Source: Hydractinia symbiolongicarpus (taxonomy: Eukaryota; Cnidaria; Hydrozoa; Anthoathecata; Hydractiniidae). From it: a stretch of 64,000 nucleotides of DNA. The position numbers and the translations under genes were made by a program. The notes under the pieces are model-generated. The model searched no databases. It was not told the origin of the DNA and saw only the letters and a program-made list of their open reading frames with translations. Numbering within the stretch: the first letter of the stretch is position 1; every line of letters begins with the position of its first letter. Below are positions 38,378 to 50,200 of this stretch, piece by piece. The DNA lies in assembly GCF_029227915.1 (NCBI RefSeq), contig NC_079882.1, forward strand, positions 16,630,501 through 16,694,500, in the 5' to 3' direction.

Positions 38378-38955
38378 AATTACAGCCTTTATAGGACTGT
38401 GCACGTAGTTAAGAGTGTCTTAAGGCAACGGCGCTAATGAAAACGACTTGAGACGTTGTAGCACATTGAGACTGGAAGGACTAGACCAATGGTAACCTGC
38501 GCAGGGAAATGGAACAACGTGATTTACGTGTGAGGCCTTTATTAGACTGCAAAGGGCCATATTACAGCCTTTATAGGACTGTGCAAGTAGTTAAGAGTGT
38601 CTTAAGGCAACGGCGCAAATGAAAACGACTTGGGACGTTCTAGCACATGGAGACTGGAAGGACTAGACCAATGGTAACCTGCGCAGGCAGGTGAAACCAC
38701 GTGATTTACGTATGAAGCATTTACTAGACTGCAAAAGGCCAAATTACAGCCTTTATAGGACTGTGCACGTAGTTAAGAGTGTTGTAAGGCAACGGCGCTA
38801 ATGAAAACGACTTGGGACGTTGTAGCGCATTGAGACTGGAATGACTAGGCCAATGGTGACCTGCGCAGACCGGTGAAACTACGTGATTAACGTGTGAGGC
38901 CTTTATTAGACTGCAAAGGGCAATACTCAGCCTTTATAGGACTGTGAACGTAGTT
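38378..38955. repeat. Satellite linker segment
   Basis: Three monomers reuse subtypes from the end of the superblock (GGGAAATGG with AACAACG, CATGGAGACTGG, AATACTCAGCC at 38,936). The CTCAGCC deletion lies 2555 bp from its relative at 36,381. Nothing other than satellite is present. Confidence 0.75.
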
Positions 38956-41500
38956 AAGAGTGTTGTAAGGCAACGGCGCTAATGAAAACGACTTGGGACG
39001 TTGCAGCGCATTGAGACTGGAAGGACTAGGTCAATGGCGACCTGCGTAGACCTGTGAAACCACGTGATTAACGTGTGAGGCCTTTATTAGACTGCAAAAG
39101 GCCATATTACAGCCTTTATAGGACTGTGCACGTAGTTAAGAGTGTCTTAAGGCAACGGCGCTAATGAAAGCGACTTGAGACGTTGTAGCACATTGAGACT
39201 GGAAGGACTAGACCAATGGTAACCTGCGCAGGCAGGTGAAACCATGTGATTTACGTATGAAGCCTTTACTAGACTGCAGAAGGCCATAATACAGCCTTTA
39301 TAGTACTAGGACGTAGTTAAGAGTGTTCTAAGGCAATTTCGCTAATGAAAACGACTTGGGACGTTGTAGCGCATTGAGACTGGAAGGACTAGGCCAATGG
39401 TAACCTGCGCGGACCGGTGAAACCACGTGATTTACGTGTGAGCCCTTTATTAGACTGCAAAAGGCCATATTACAGCCTTTATAGGACTGTGCACGTATTT
39501 AAGAGTGTTGTAAGGCAACAGCGATAATGAAAACGACTTGGGACGTTGTAGCGCATTGAGACTGGAAGGACTAGGCCAATGGTGACCTGCGCAGACCGGT
39601 GAAACCACGTGATTAACGTGTGAGGCCTTTATTAGACTGCAAAGGGCAATACTACAGCCTTTATAGGACTGTGCACGTAGTTAAGAGTGTCTTAAGGCAA
39701 CGGCGCTAATGAAAACGACTTGAGACGTTGTAGCACATTGAGACTGGAAGGACTAGACCAATGGAAACCTGCACAGGCAAATGGAACAACGTGATTACGT
39801 GTGAGGCCTTTATTAGACTGCAAAGGGCCATATTACAGCCTCTATAGGACTGTGCACGTAGTTAAGAGTGTCTTAAGGCAACGGCGCTAATGAAAACGAC
39901 TTGGGACGTTGTAGCACATGGAGACTGGATGGACCAGACCAATGGTAACATGCGCAGGCAGGTGAAACCACGTGATTTACGTATCAAGCCTTTACTAGAC
40001 TGCAAAAGGCCAAATTACAGCCTTTATAGGACTGTGAACGTAGTTAAGAGTGTTGTAAGGCAACGGCGCTAATGAAAACGACTTGGGACGTTGCAGCGCA
40101 TTGAGACTGGAAGGACTAGGTCAATAGTGACCTGCGCAGACCTGTGAAACCACGTGATTAACGTGTGAGGCCTTTATTAGACTGCAAAAGGCCATATTAC
40201 AGACTTTATAGGACTGTGCACGTAGTTAAGAGTGTCTTAAGGCAACGGCGCTAATGAAAGCGACTTGAGACGTTGTAGCACATTGAGACTGGAAGGACTA
40301 GACCAATGGTAACCTGCGCAGGCAGATGGAACCACGTGATTTACGTGTGAGGCCTTTATTAGATTGCAAAAGGTGATATTGCAGCGTTTATAGGACTGTG
40401 CACGTAGTTAAGAGTGTTGTAAGGCAACGGCGCTAATGAAAACGACTTGAGACGTTGTAGCACATTGAGACTGGAAGGACTAGGCCATTGGAAACCTGCA
40501 CAGGCAAATGGAACAACGTGATTTACGTGTGAGGCCTTTATTAGATTGCAAAAGGCCATAATACAGCCTTTATAGTACTAGGACGTAGTTAAGAGTGTTC
40601 TAAGGCAATTTCGCTAATGAAAACGACTTGGGACGTTGTAGCGCATTTAGACTGGAAGGACTAGGCCAATGGTAACCTGCGCAGACCGGTGAAACCACGT
40701 GATTTACGTGTGAGGCCTTTATTAGACTGCAAAAGGCCATATTACAGCCTTTATAGGACTGTGCAAGTATTTAAGAGTGTTGTAAGGCAACAGCGATAAT
40801 GAAAACGACTTGAGACGTTGTAGCACATTTAGACTGGAAGGACTAGGTCAATGGTGACCTGTGCAGACCGGTGAAACCACGTGATTTACGTATGAAGCCC
40901 TTACTAGACTGCAAAAGGCCAAATTACAGCCTTTATAGGACTGTGCACGTAGTTAAGAGTGTTGTAAGGCAACGGCGCTAATGAAAACGACTTGGGACGT
41001 TGCGGCGCATTGAGACTGGAATGACTAGGCCAATGGTGACCTGCGCAGACCGGTGAAACTACGTGATTAACGTGTGAGGCCTTTATTAGACTGCAAAGGG
41101 CAATACTACAGCCTTTATAGGACTGTGAACGTAGTTAAGAGTGTTGTAAGGCAACGGCGATAATGAAAACGACTTGGGACGTTGCAGCGCATTGAGACTG
41201 GAAGGACTAGGTCAATGGTGACCTGCGTAGACCTGTGAAACCACGTGATTAACGTGTGAGGCCTTTATTAGACTGCAAAAGGCCATATTACAGACTTTAT
41301 AGGACTGTGCACGTAGTTAAGAGTGTCTTAAGGCAACGGCGCTAATGAAAGCGACTTGAGACGTTGTAGCACATTGAGACTGGAAGGACTAGACCAATGG
41401 TAACCTGCGCAGGCAGGTGAAACCATGTGATTTACGTATGAGGCCTTTACTAGACTGCAGAAGGCCATATTACAGCCTTTATAGGACTGTGCACGTATTT
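38956..41500. repeat. 2545-bp tandem duplication, copy 1 (14 monomers)
   Basis: Runs from AAGAGTGTTG at 38,956 to the same point at 41,501. Contains the first monomer with the 1-bp deletion GATTACGTG (near 39,791), the AGCCTCTATAGG unit and the CATGGAGACTGGATGGACCAG unit that follows it. It differs from copy 2 at only a few sites (GTAACATGCG versus GTAACCTGCG near 39,950; GCAGCGTTTA versus GCAGCCTTTA near 40,385). Confidence 0.85.
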
Positions 41501-44045
41501 AAGAGTGTTGTAAGGCAACGGCGCTAATGAAAACGACTTGGGACGTTGCAGCGCATTGAGACTGGAAGGACTAGGTCAATGGTGACCTGCGTAGACCTGT
41601 GAAACCACGTGATTAACGTGTGAGGCCTTTATTAGACTGCAAAAGGCCATATTACAGCCTTTATAGGACTGTGCACGTAGTTAAGAGTGTCTTAAGGCAA
41701 CGGCGCTAATGAAAGCGACTTGAGACGTTGTAGCACATTGAGACTGGAAGGACTAGACCAATGGTAACCTGCGCAGGCAGGTGAGACCATGTGATTTACG
41801 TATGAAGCCTTTACTAGACTGCAGAAGGCCATAATACAGCCTTTATAGTACTAGGACGTAGTTAAGAGTGTTCTAAGGCAATTTCGCTAATGAAAACGAC
41901 TTGGGACGTTGTAGCGCATTGAGACTGGAAGGACTAGGCCAATGGTAACCTGCGCGGACCGGTGAAACCACGTGATTTACGTGTGAGCCCTTTATTAGAC
42001 TGCAAAAGGCCATATTACAGCCTTTATAGGACTGTGCACGTATTTAAGAGTGTTGTAAGGCAACAGCGATAATGAAAACGACTTGGGACGTTGTAGCGCA
42101 TTGAGACTGGAAGGACTAGGCCAATGGTGACCTGCGCAGACCGGTGAAACCACGTGATTAACGTGTGAGGCCTTTATTAGACTGCAAAGGGCAATACTAC
42201 AGCCTTTATAGGACTGTGCACGTAGTTAAGAGTGTCTTAAGGCAACGGCGCTAATGAAAACGACTTGAGACGTTGTAGCACATTGAGACTGGAAGGACTA
42301 GACCAATGGAAACCTGCACAGGCAAATGGAACAACGTGATTACGTGTGAGGCCTTTATTAGACTGCAAAGGGCCATATTACAGCCTCTATAGGACTGTGC
42401 ACGTAGTTAAGAGTGTCTTAAGGCAACGGCGCTAATGAAAACGACTTGGGACGTTGTAGCACATGGAGACTGGATGGACCAGACCAATGGTAACCTGCGC
42501 AGGCAGGTGAAACCACGTGATTTACGTATCAAGCCTTTACTAGACTGCAAAAGGCCAAATTACAGCCTTTATAGGACTGTGAACGTAGTTAAGAGTGTTG
42601 TAAGGCAACGGCGCTAATGAAAACGACTTGGGACGTTGCAGCGCATTGAGACTGGAAGGACTAGGTCAATAGTGACCTGCGCAGACCTGTGAAACCACGT
42701 GATTAACGTGTGAGGCCTTTATTAGACTGCAAAAGGCCATATTACAGACTTTATAGGACTGTGCACGTAGTTAAGAGTGTCTTAAGGCAACGGCGCTAAT
42801 GAAAGCGACTTGAGACGTTGTAGCACATTGAGACTGGAAGGACTAGACCAATGGTAACCTGCGCAGGCAGATGGAACCACGTGATTTACGTGTGAGGCCT
42901 TTATTAGATTGCAAAAGGTGATATTGCAGCCTTTATAGGACTGTGCACGTAGTTAAGAGTGTTGTAAGGCAACGGCGCTAATGAAAACGACTTGAGACGT
43001 TGTAGCACATTGAGACTGGAAGGACTAGGCCATTGGAAACCTGCACAGGCAAATGGAACAACGTGATTTACGTGTGAGGCCTTTATTAGATTGCAAAAGG
43101 CCATAATACAGCCTTTATAGTACTAGGACGTAGTTAAGAGTGTTCTAAGGCAATTTCGCTAATGAAAACGACTTGGGACGTTGTAGCGCATTGAGACTGG
43201 AAGGACTAGGCCAATGGTAACCTGCGCAGACCGGTGAAACCACGTGATTTACGTGTGAGGCCTTTATTAGACTGCAAAAGGCCATATTACAGCCTTTATA
43301 GGACTGTGCAAGTATTTAAGAGTGTTGTAAGGCAACAGCGATAATGAAAACGACTTGAGACGTTGTAGCACATTTAGACTGGAAGGACTAGGTCAATGGT
43401 GACCTGTGCAGACCGGTGAAACCACGTGATTTACGTATGAAGCCCTTACTAGACTGCAAAAGGCCAAATTACAGCCTTTATAGGACTGTGCACGTAGTTA
43501 AGAGTGTTGTAAGGCAACGGCGCTAATGAAAACGACTTGGGACGTTGCGGCGCATTGAGACTGGAATGACTAGGCCAATGGTGACCTGCGCAGACCGGTG
43601 AAACTACGTGATTAACGTGTGAGGCCTTTATTAGACTGCAAAGGGCAATACTACAGCCTTTATAGGACTGTGAACGTAGTTAAGAGTGTTGTAAGGCAAC
43701 GGCGCTAATGAAAACGACTTGGGACGTTGCAGCGCATTGAGACTGGAAGGACTAGGTCAATGGTGACCTGCGTAGACCTGTGAAACCACGTGATTAACGT
43801 GTGAGGCCTTTATTAGACTGCAAAAGGCCATATTACAGACTTTATAGGACTGTGCACGTAGTTAAGAGTGTCTTAAGGCAACGGCGCTAATGAAAGCGAC
43901 TTGAGACGTTGTAGCACATTGAGACTGGAAGGACTAGACCAATGGTAACCTGCGCAGGCAGGTGAAACCATGTGATTTACGTATGAGGCCTTTACTAGAC
44001 TGCAGAAGGCCATATTACAGCCTTTATAGGACTGTGCACGTATTT
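41501..44045. repeat. 2545-bp tandem duplication, copy 2
   Basis: Directly abuts copy 1 and repeats it in the same order at an offset of 2545 bp (for example the GGATGGACCAGACC monomer at 39,925 and 42,470). The join at 41,485-41,501 fuses a GTGCACGTATTT front to a GTTGCAGCGC back, a combination also seen at the end of this copy near 44,040. Confidence 0.85.
42493..42508. other. ACCTGC-GCAG-GCAGGT hairpin in the 'GCAGGCAGG' subtypes
   Basis: In monomers reading CTGCGCAGGCAGGTG, ACCTGC (42493-42498) pairs perfectly with GCAGGT (42503-42508) around a 4-nt loop. Monomers reading CTGCGCAGACCGGTG lack this stem but have an ACCGGT palindrome at the same place. This short segment is one of the most variable in the unit (GACCGG, GACCTG, GACAGG, GCAGG, GCAAATGG, GGAAATGG, GAGCGG, or the 7-bp deletion). 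It is therefore the best single site for sorting monomer subtypes. Confidence 0.6.
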
Positions 44046-47000
44046 AAGAGTGTTGTAAGGCAACGGCGCTAATGAAAACGACTTGGGACGTTGCCGCGCA
44101 TTGAGACTGGAATGACTAGGCCAATGGTGACCTGCGCAGATCGGTGAAACTACGTGATTAACGTGTGAGGCCTTTATTAGACTGCAAAGGGCAATACTAC
44201 AGCCTTTATAGGACTGTGAACGTAGTCAAGAGTGTTGTAAGGCAACGGCGCTAATGAAAACGACTTGGGACGTTGCAGCGCATTGAGACTGGAAGGACCA
44301 GGTCAATGGTGACCTGCGTAGACCTGTGAAACCACGTGATTAACGTGTGAGGCCTTTATTAGACTGCAAAAGGCCATATTACAGACTTTATAGGACTGTG
44401 CACGTAGTTAAGAGTGTCTTAAGGCAACGGCGCTAATGAAAGCGACTTGAGACGTTGTAGCACATTGAGACTGGAAGGACTAGACCAATGGTAACCTGCG
44501 CAGGCAGGTGAAACCATGTGATTTACGTATGAAGCCTTTACTAGACTGCAGAAGGCCATATTACAGCCTTTATAGGACTGTGCACGTATTTAAGAGTGTT
44601 GTAAGGCAACAGCGATAATGAAAACGACTTGGGACGTTGTAGCGCATTGAGATTGGAAGGACTAGGCCAATGGTGACCTGCGCAGACCGGTGAAACCACG
44701 TGATTAACGTGTGAGGCCTTTATTAGACTGCAAAGGGCCATATTACAGCCTCTATAGGACTGTGCACGTAGTTAAGAGTGTCTTAAGGCAACGGCGCTAA
44801 TGAAAACGACTCGGGACGTTGTAGCACATGGAGACTGGAAGGACCAGACCAATGTAACCTGCGCAGGCAGGTGAAACCACGTGATTTACGTATGAAGCCT
44901 TTACTAGACTGCAAAAGGCCAAATTACAGCCTTTATAGGACGGTGCACGTAGTTAAGAGTGTCTTAAGGCAACGGCGCTAATGAAAACGACTTGAGACGT
45001 TGTAGCACATTGAGATTGGAAGGACTAGGCCAATGGAAACCTGCGCAGACCGGTGAAACCACGTGATTTACGTGTGAGGCCTTTATTAGACTGCAAAAGG
45101 CCATATTACAGCCTTTATAGGACTGTACAAGTATTTATGAGTGTTGTAAGGCAACAGCGATATTAAAAACGACTTGAGACGTTGTAGCTCATTTAGACTG
45201 GAAGAAATAGTCCAATGGTAACCTGCGCAGACCGGTGAAACCACGTCATTAACGTGTGAGGCCTTTATTAGACTGCAAAAGGCCATATTACAGACTTTAT
45301 AGGACTGTGCACGTAGTTAAGAGTGTCTTAAGGCAACGGCGCTAATGAAAGCGACTTGAGACGTTGTAGCACATTGAGACTGGAAGGACTAGACCAACGG
45401 TAACCTGCGCAGGCAGATGGAACCACGTGATTTACGTGTGAGGCCTTTATTAGATTGCAAAAGGCCAAATTACAGCCTTTATAGGACGGTGCACGTAGTT
45501 AAGAGTGTCTTAAGGCAACGGCGCTAATGAAAACGACTTGAGACGTTGTAGCACATTGAGATTGGAAGGACTAGGCCAATGGAAACCTGCACAGGCAAAT
45601 GGAACAACGTGATTTACGTGTGAGGCCTTTATTAGACTGCAAAAGGCCATAATACAGCCTTTATAGGACTAGGACGTAGTTAAGAGTGTTCTAAGGCAAC
45701 TTCGCTAATGAAAACGACTTGGGACGTTGTAGGGCATTGAGACTGGAAAGACTAGGCCAATGGAAACCTGCGCAGACCGGTGAAACCACGTGATTTACGT
45801 GTGAGGCCTTTATTAGACTGCAAAAGGCCATATTACAGCCTTTATAGGACTGTGCAAGTATTTAAGAATGTTGTAAGGCAACAGCGATAATAAAAACGAC
45901 TTGAGACGTTGTAGCTCATTTAGACTGGAAGGAATAGTCCAATGGTAACCTGCGCAGACCGGTGAAACCACTTCATTAACGTGTGAGGCCTTTATTACAC
46001 TGCAAAAGGCCAAATTACAGCCTCTATAGGACTGTGCACGTAGTTAAGAGTGTCTTAAGGCAACGGCGCTAATGAAAACGACTTGGGACGTTGTAGCACA
46101 TGGAGACTGGAAGGACCAGACCAATGGTAACCTGCGCAGGCAGGTGAAACCACGTGATTTACGTATGAAACCTTTACTAGACTGCAAAAGGCCAAATTAC
46201 AGCCTTTATAGGACGGTGCACGTAGTTAAGAGTGTCTTAAGGCAACGGCGCTAATGAAAACGACTTGAGACGTTGTAGCACATTGAGATTGGAAAGACTA
46301 GGCCAATGGAAACCTGCACAGGCAAATGGAACAACGTGATTTACGTGTGAGGCCTTTATTAGACTGCAAAAGGCCATAATACAGCCTTTATAGGACTAGG
46401 ACGTAGTTAAGAGTGTTCTAAGGCAACTTCGCTAATGAAAACGACTTGGGACGTTGTAGGGCATTGAGACTGGAAAGACTAGGCCAATGGAAACCTGCGC
46501 AGACCGGTGAAACCACGTGATTTACGTGTGAGGCCTTTATTAGACTGCAAAAGGCCATATTACAGCCTTTATAGGACTGTGCAAGTATTTAAGAGTGTTG
46601 TAAGGCAACAACGATAATAAAAACGACTTGAGACGTTGTAGCTCATTTAGACTGGAAGGAATAGTCCAATGGTAACCTGCGCAGACCGGTGAAACCACGT
46701 CATTAACGTGTGAGGCCTTTATTACACTGCAAAAGGCCAAATTACAGCCTTTATAGGACTGTGAACGTAGTTAAGAGTGTTGTAAGGCAACGGCGCTAAT
46801 GAAAACGACTTGGGACGTTGCAGCGCATTGAGACTGGAAGGACTAGGTCAATGGTGACCTGCGCAGACCTGTGAAACCACGTGATTAACGTGTTAGGCCT
46901 TTATTAGACTGCAAAAGGCCATATTACAGACTTTATAGGACTGTGAACGTAGTTAAGAGTGTTGTAAGGCAACGGCGCTAATGAAAGCGACTTGAGACGT

Positions 47001-48379
47001 TGTAGCACATTGAGACTGGAAGGACTAGACCAATGGTAACCTGCGCAGGCAGATGGAACCACGTGATTTACGTGTGAGGCCTTTATTAGATTGCAAAAGG
47101 CCAAATTACAGCCTTTATAGGACGGTGCACGTAGTTAAGAGTGTCTTAAGGCAACGGCGCTAATGAAGACGACTTGAGACGTTGTAGCACATTGAGATTG
47201 GAAGGACTAGGCCAATGGAAACCTGCACAGGCAAATGGAACAACGTGATTTACGTGTGAGGCCTTTATTAGACTGCAAAAGGCCATAATACAGCCTTTAT
47301 AGGACTAGGACGTAGTTAAGAGTGTTCTAAGGCAACTTCGCTAATGAAAACGACTTGGGACGTTGTAGGGCATTGAGACTGGAAAGACTAGGCCAATGGA
47401 AACCTGCGCAGACCGGTGAAACCACGTGATTTACGTGTGAGGCCTTTATTAGCCTGCAAAAGGCCATATTACAGCCTTTATAGGACTGTGCAAGTATTTA
47501 AGAGTGTTGTAAGGCAACAGCGATAATAAAAACGACTTGAGACGTTGTAGCTCATTTAGACTTGAAGGAATAGTCCAATGGTAACCTGCGCAGACCGGTG
47601 AAACCACGTCATTAACGTGTGAGGCCTTTATTACACTGCAAAAGGCCAAATTACAGCCTTTATAGGACTGTGAACGTAGTTAAGAGTGTTGTAAGGCAAC
47701 GGCGCTAATGAAAACGACTTGGGACGTTGCAGCGCATTGAGACTGGAAGGACTAGGTCAATGGTGTCCTGCGCAGACCTGTGAAACCACGTGATTAACGT
47801 GTGAGGCCTTTATTAGACTGCAAAAGGCCATATTACAGACTTTATAGGACTGTGCACGTAGTTAAGAGTGTCTTAAGGCAACGGCGCTAATGAAAGCGAC
47901 TTGAGACGTTGTAGCACATTGAGACTGGAAGGACTAGACCAATGGTAACCTGCGCAGGCAGATGGAACCACATGATTTACGTGTGAGGCCTTTATTAGAT
48001 TGCAAAAGGTGATATTGCAGCCTTTATAGGACTGTGCACGTAGTTAAGAGTGTTGTAAGGCAACGGCGCTAATGAAAACGACTTGAGACGTTGTAGCACA
48101 TTGAGACTGGAAGGACTAGGCCATTGGAAACCTGCACAGGCAAATGGAACAACGTGATTTACGTGTGAGGCCTTTATTAGACTGCAAAAGGCCATAATAC
48201 AGCCTTTATAGTACTAGGACGTAGTTAAGAATGTTCTAAGGCATATTCGCTAATAAAAACGACTTGGGACGTTGTAGCGCATTGAGACTGGAAGGACTAG
48301 GCCAATGGTAACCTGCGCAGACCAGTGAAACCACGTGATTTACGTGTGAGGCCTTTATTAGACTGCAAAAGGCCATATT
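44046..48379. repeat. Satellite segment with 4- and 5-monomer periodicity
   Basis: A run with GGACTAGGACG, then GTAGGGCATTG with GGAAAGACTAGG, then AATAAAAACG with GTAGCTCATTTAG, then TTATTACACTGC occurs at about 45.6, 46.3 and 47.2 kb. The spacings are near 727 bp (4 monomers) and 909 bp (5 monomers). The units between differ: one has CATGGAG with GACCAGACC, another GTTGCAGCGC with GACCTGTG. A GGACGGTGCACG marker (near 44,940, 45,486, 46,213, 47,122) is specific to this part and its descendants further right. Confidence 0.8.
48332..48346. other. CACGTG palindrome and CACGT/ACGTG dyad
   Basis: CACGTG (48332-48337) is a six-base palindrome, the core of the E-box/G-box recognised by bHLH and some bZIP proteins. 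Its CACGT arm is also inverted against ACGTG (48342-48346) across 5 nt. The motif recurs once per monomer over most of the array, with frequent variants (CACGTC, AACGTG, CATGTG, TACGTG). Binding to a satellite is speculative, and the palindrome may only reflect the dyad-rich nature of the unit. Confidence 0.5.
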
Positions 48380-48388
48380 ACAGCCTTT
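48350..48388. other. Two overlapping dyads: GGCCTTT/AAAGGCC and AAAGGC/GCCTTT
   Basis: GGCCTTT (48350-48356) pairs with AAAGGCC (48368-48374) across an 11-nt loop. The same AAAGGC (48368-48373) can instead pair with GCCTTT (48383-48388) across a 9-nt loop. The central arm is shared, so the two hairpins are mutually exclusive. The arrangement is kept in most monomers. Subtypes with AAAGGGCAATACT, or with AAGCC in place of AGGCC, weaken the first stem. Short dyads are common in centromeric satellites; whether these ever extrude is unknown. Confidence 0.7.
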
Positions 48389-50200
48389 ATAGGACTGTGC
48401 ACGTAGTTAAGAGTGTTGTAAGGCAACGGCGCTAATGAAAACGACTTGGGACGTTGTAGCGCATTGAGACTGGAATGACTAGGCCAATGGTGACCTGCGC
48501 AGACCGGTGAAACCACGTGATTTACGTGTGAGGCCTTTATTAGACTACAAAAGGCCATATTACAGCCTTTATAGGACTGTGCACGTATTTAAGAGTATTG
48601 TAAGGCAACAGCGATAATGAAAACGACTTGGGACGTTGTAGCGCATTGAGACTGGAAGGACTAGGCCAATGGTGACCTGCGCAGACCGGTGAAACCACGT
48701 GATTAACGTGTGAGGCCTTTATTAGACTGCAAAGGGCAATACTACAGCCTTTATAGGACTGTGCACGTAGTTAAGAGTGTCTTAAGGCAACGGCGCTAAT
48801 GAAAACGACTTGAGACGTTGTAGCACATTGAGACTGGAAGGACTAGGCCAATGGAAACCTGCACAGGCAAATGGAACAACGTGATTACGTGTGAGGCCTT
48901 TATTAGACTGCAAAGGGCCATATTACAGCCTCTATAGGACTGTGCACGTAGTTAAGAGTGTCTTAAGGCCACGGCGCTAATGAAAACGACTTGGGACGTT
49001 GTAGCACATGGAGACTGGAAGGACCAGACCAATGGTAACCTGCGCAGGCAGGTGAAACCACGTGATTTACGTATGAAGCCTTTACTAGACTGCAAAAGGC
49101 CAAATTACAGCCTTTATAGTACGGTGCACGTAGTTAAGACTGTCTTAAGGCAACGGCGCTAATGAAAACGACTTGAGATGTTGTAGCACATTGAGATTGG
49201 AAGGACTAGGCCAATGGAAACCTGCACAGGCAAATGGAACAACGTGATTTACGTGTGAGGCCTTTATTAGACTGCAAAAGGCCATAATACAGCCTTTATA
49301 GGACTAGGACGTAGTTAAGAGTGTTCTAAGGCAACTTCGCTAATGAAAACGACTTTGGACGTTGTAGCGCATTGAGACTGGAAGGACTAGGCCAATGGTA
49401 ACCTGCGCAGACCGGTGAAACCACGTGATTTACGTGTGAGGCCTTTATTAGACTGCAAAAGGCCATATTACAGCCTTTATAGGACTGTGCAAGTATTTAA
49501 GAGTGTTGTAAGGCAACAGCGATAATGAAAACGACTTGAGAGGTTGTAGCACATTTAGACTGGAAGGACTAGGTCAATGGTGACCTGCGCAGACCGGTGA
49601 AACCACGTGATTTACATATGAAGCCTTTACTAGACTGCAAAAGGCCAAATTACAGCCTTTATAGGACTGTGCACGTAGTTAAGAGTGTTGTAAGGCAGCG
49701 GCGCTAATGAAAACGACTTGGGACGTTGTAGCGCATTGAGACTGGAAGGACTAGGCCAATGGTGACCTGCGCAGACCGGTGAAATCACGTGATTAACGTG
49801 TGAGGCCTTTATTAGACTGCAAAGGGCAATACTACAGCCTTTATAGGACTGTGCACGTAGTTAAGAGTGTCTTAAGGCAACGGTGCTAATGAAAACGACT
49901 TGGGACGTTGTAGCACATGGAGACTGGAAGGACTAGACCAATGGTAACCTGCGCAGGCAGGTGAAACCACGTGATTTACGTATGAAGCCCTTACTAGACT
50001 GCAAAAGGCCAAATTACAGCCTTTATAGGACTGTGCACGTAGTTAAGAGTGTTGTAAGGCAACGGCGCTAATGAAAACGACTTGGGACGTTGTAGCGCAT
50101 TGAGACTGGAATGACTAGGCCAATGGTGACCTGCGCAGACCGGTGAAACCACGTGATTTACGTGTGAGGCCTTTATTAGACTACAAAAGGCCATATTACA
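48380..50200. repeat. Nine-monomer (1636-bp) satellite duplication
   Basis: 48.38-49.33 kb matches 50.01-50.96 kb at an offset of 1636 bp, including the GATTACGTG deletion monomer (near 48,880 and 50,518) and the CATGGAG/GACCAGACC monomer that follows. In between lie monomers of the ACATATGAAG and GGCAGCGGCGCT subtypes known from 25-38 kb. Confidence 0.8.
48429..48462. other. Dyad GCGCTA / TAGCGC with inner AACG / CGTT
   Basis: GCGCTA (48429-48434) is a perfect inverted match to TAGCGC (48457-48462). Inside it AACG (48440-48443) pairs with CGTT (48452-48455). The outer stem is complete only in monomers that carry both GGCGCTA and GTAGCGC. Subtypes with GTAGCAC, GTAGTGC or AGCGATA lose one or two pairs. 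No function is implied by the sequence alone. Confidence 0.6.

Larger units (their letters stand above)
48350..48531. repeat. Representative near-consensus 182-bp monomer
   Basis: This unit runs from one GGCC box to the next and is exactly 182 bp. It carries the majority base at most variable sites: CATATTAC after the AAAGGCC, GTGCACGTAGTT, TGTTGTAAG, GGCGCTAATG, TTGGGACG, GTAGCGCATTGAG, and GACCGGTG near the end. It serves as a reference phase for the rest of the array. Other subtypes differ from it at about 5-20 positions. The choice of phase is arbitrary, because a tandem repeat has no intrinsic start. Confidence 0.9.

Noticed and set aside
48427-48445. CENP-B box (NTTCGNNNNANNCGGGN)
   Set aside because: The nearest look-alike is CTTCGCTAATGAAAACG in the AACTTCGCT subtypes (for example near 49,333). 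It lacks the CGGG core and has T where the conserved A should be, and most monomers do not even have TTCG there.
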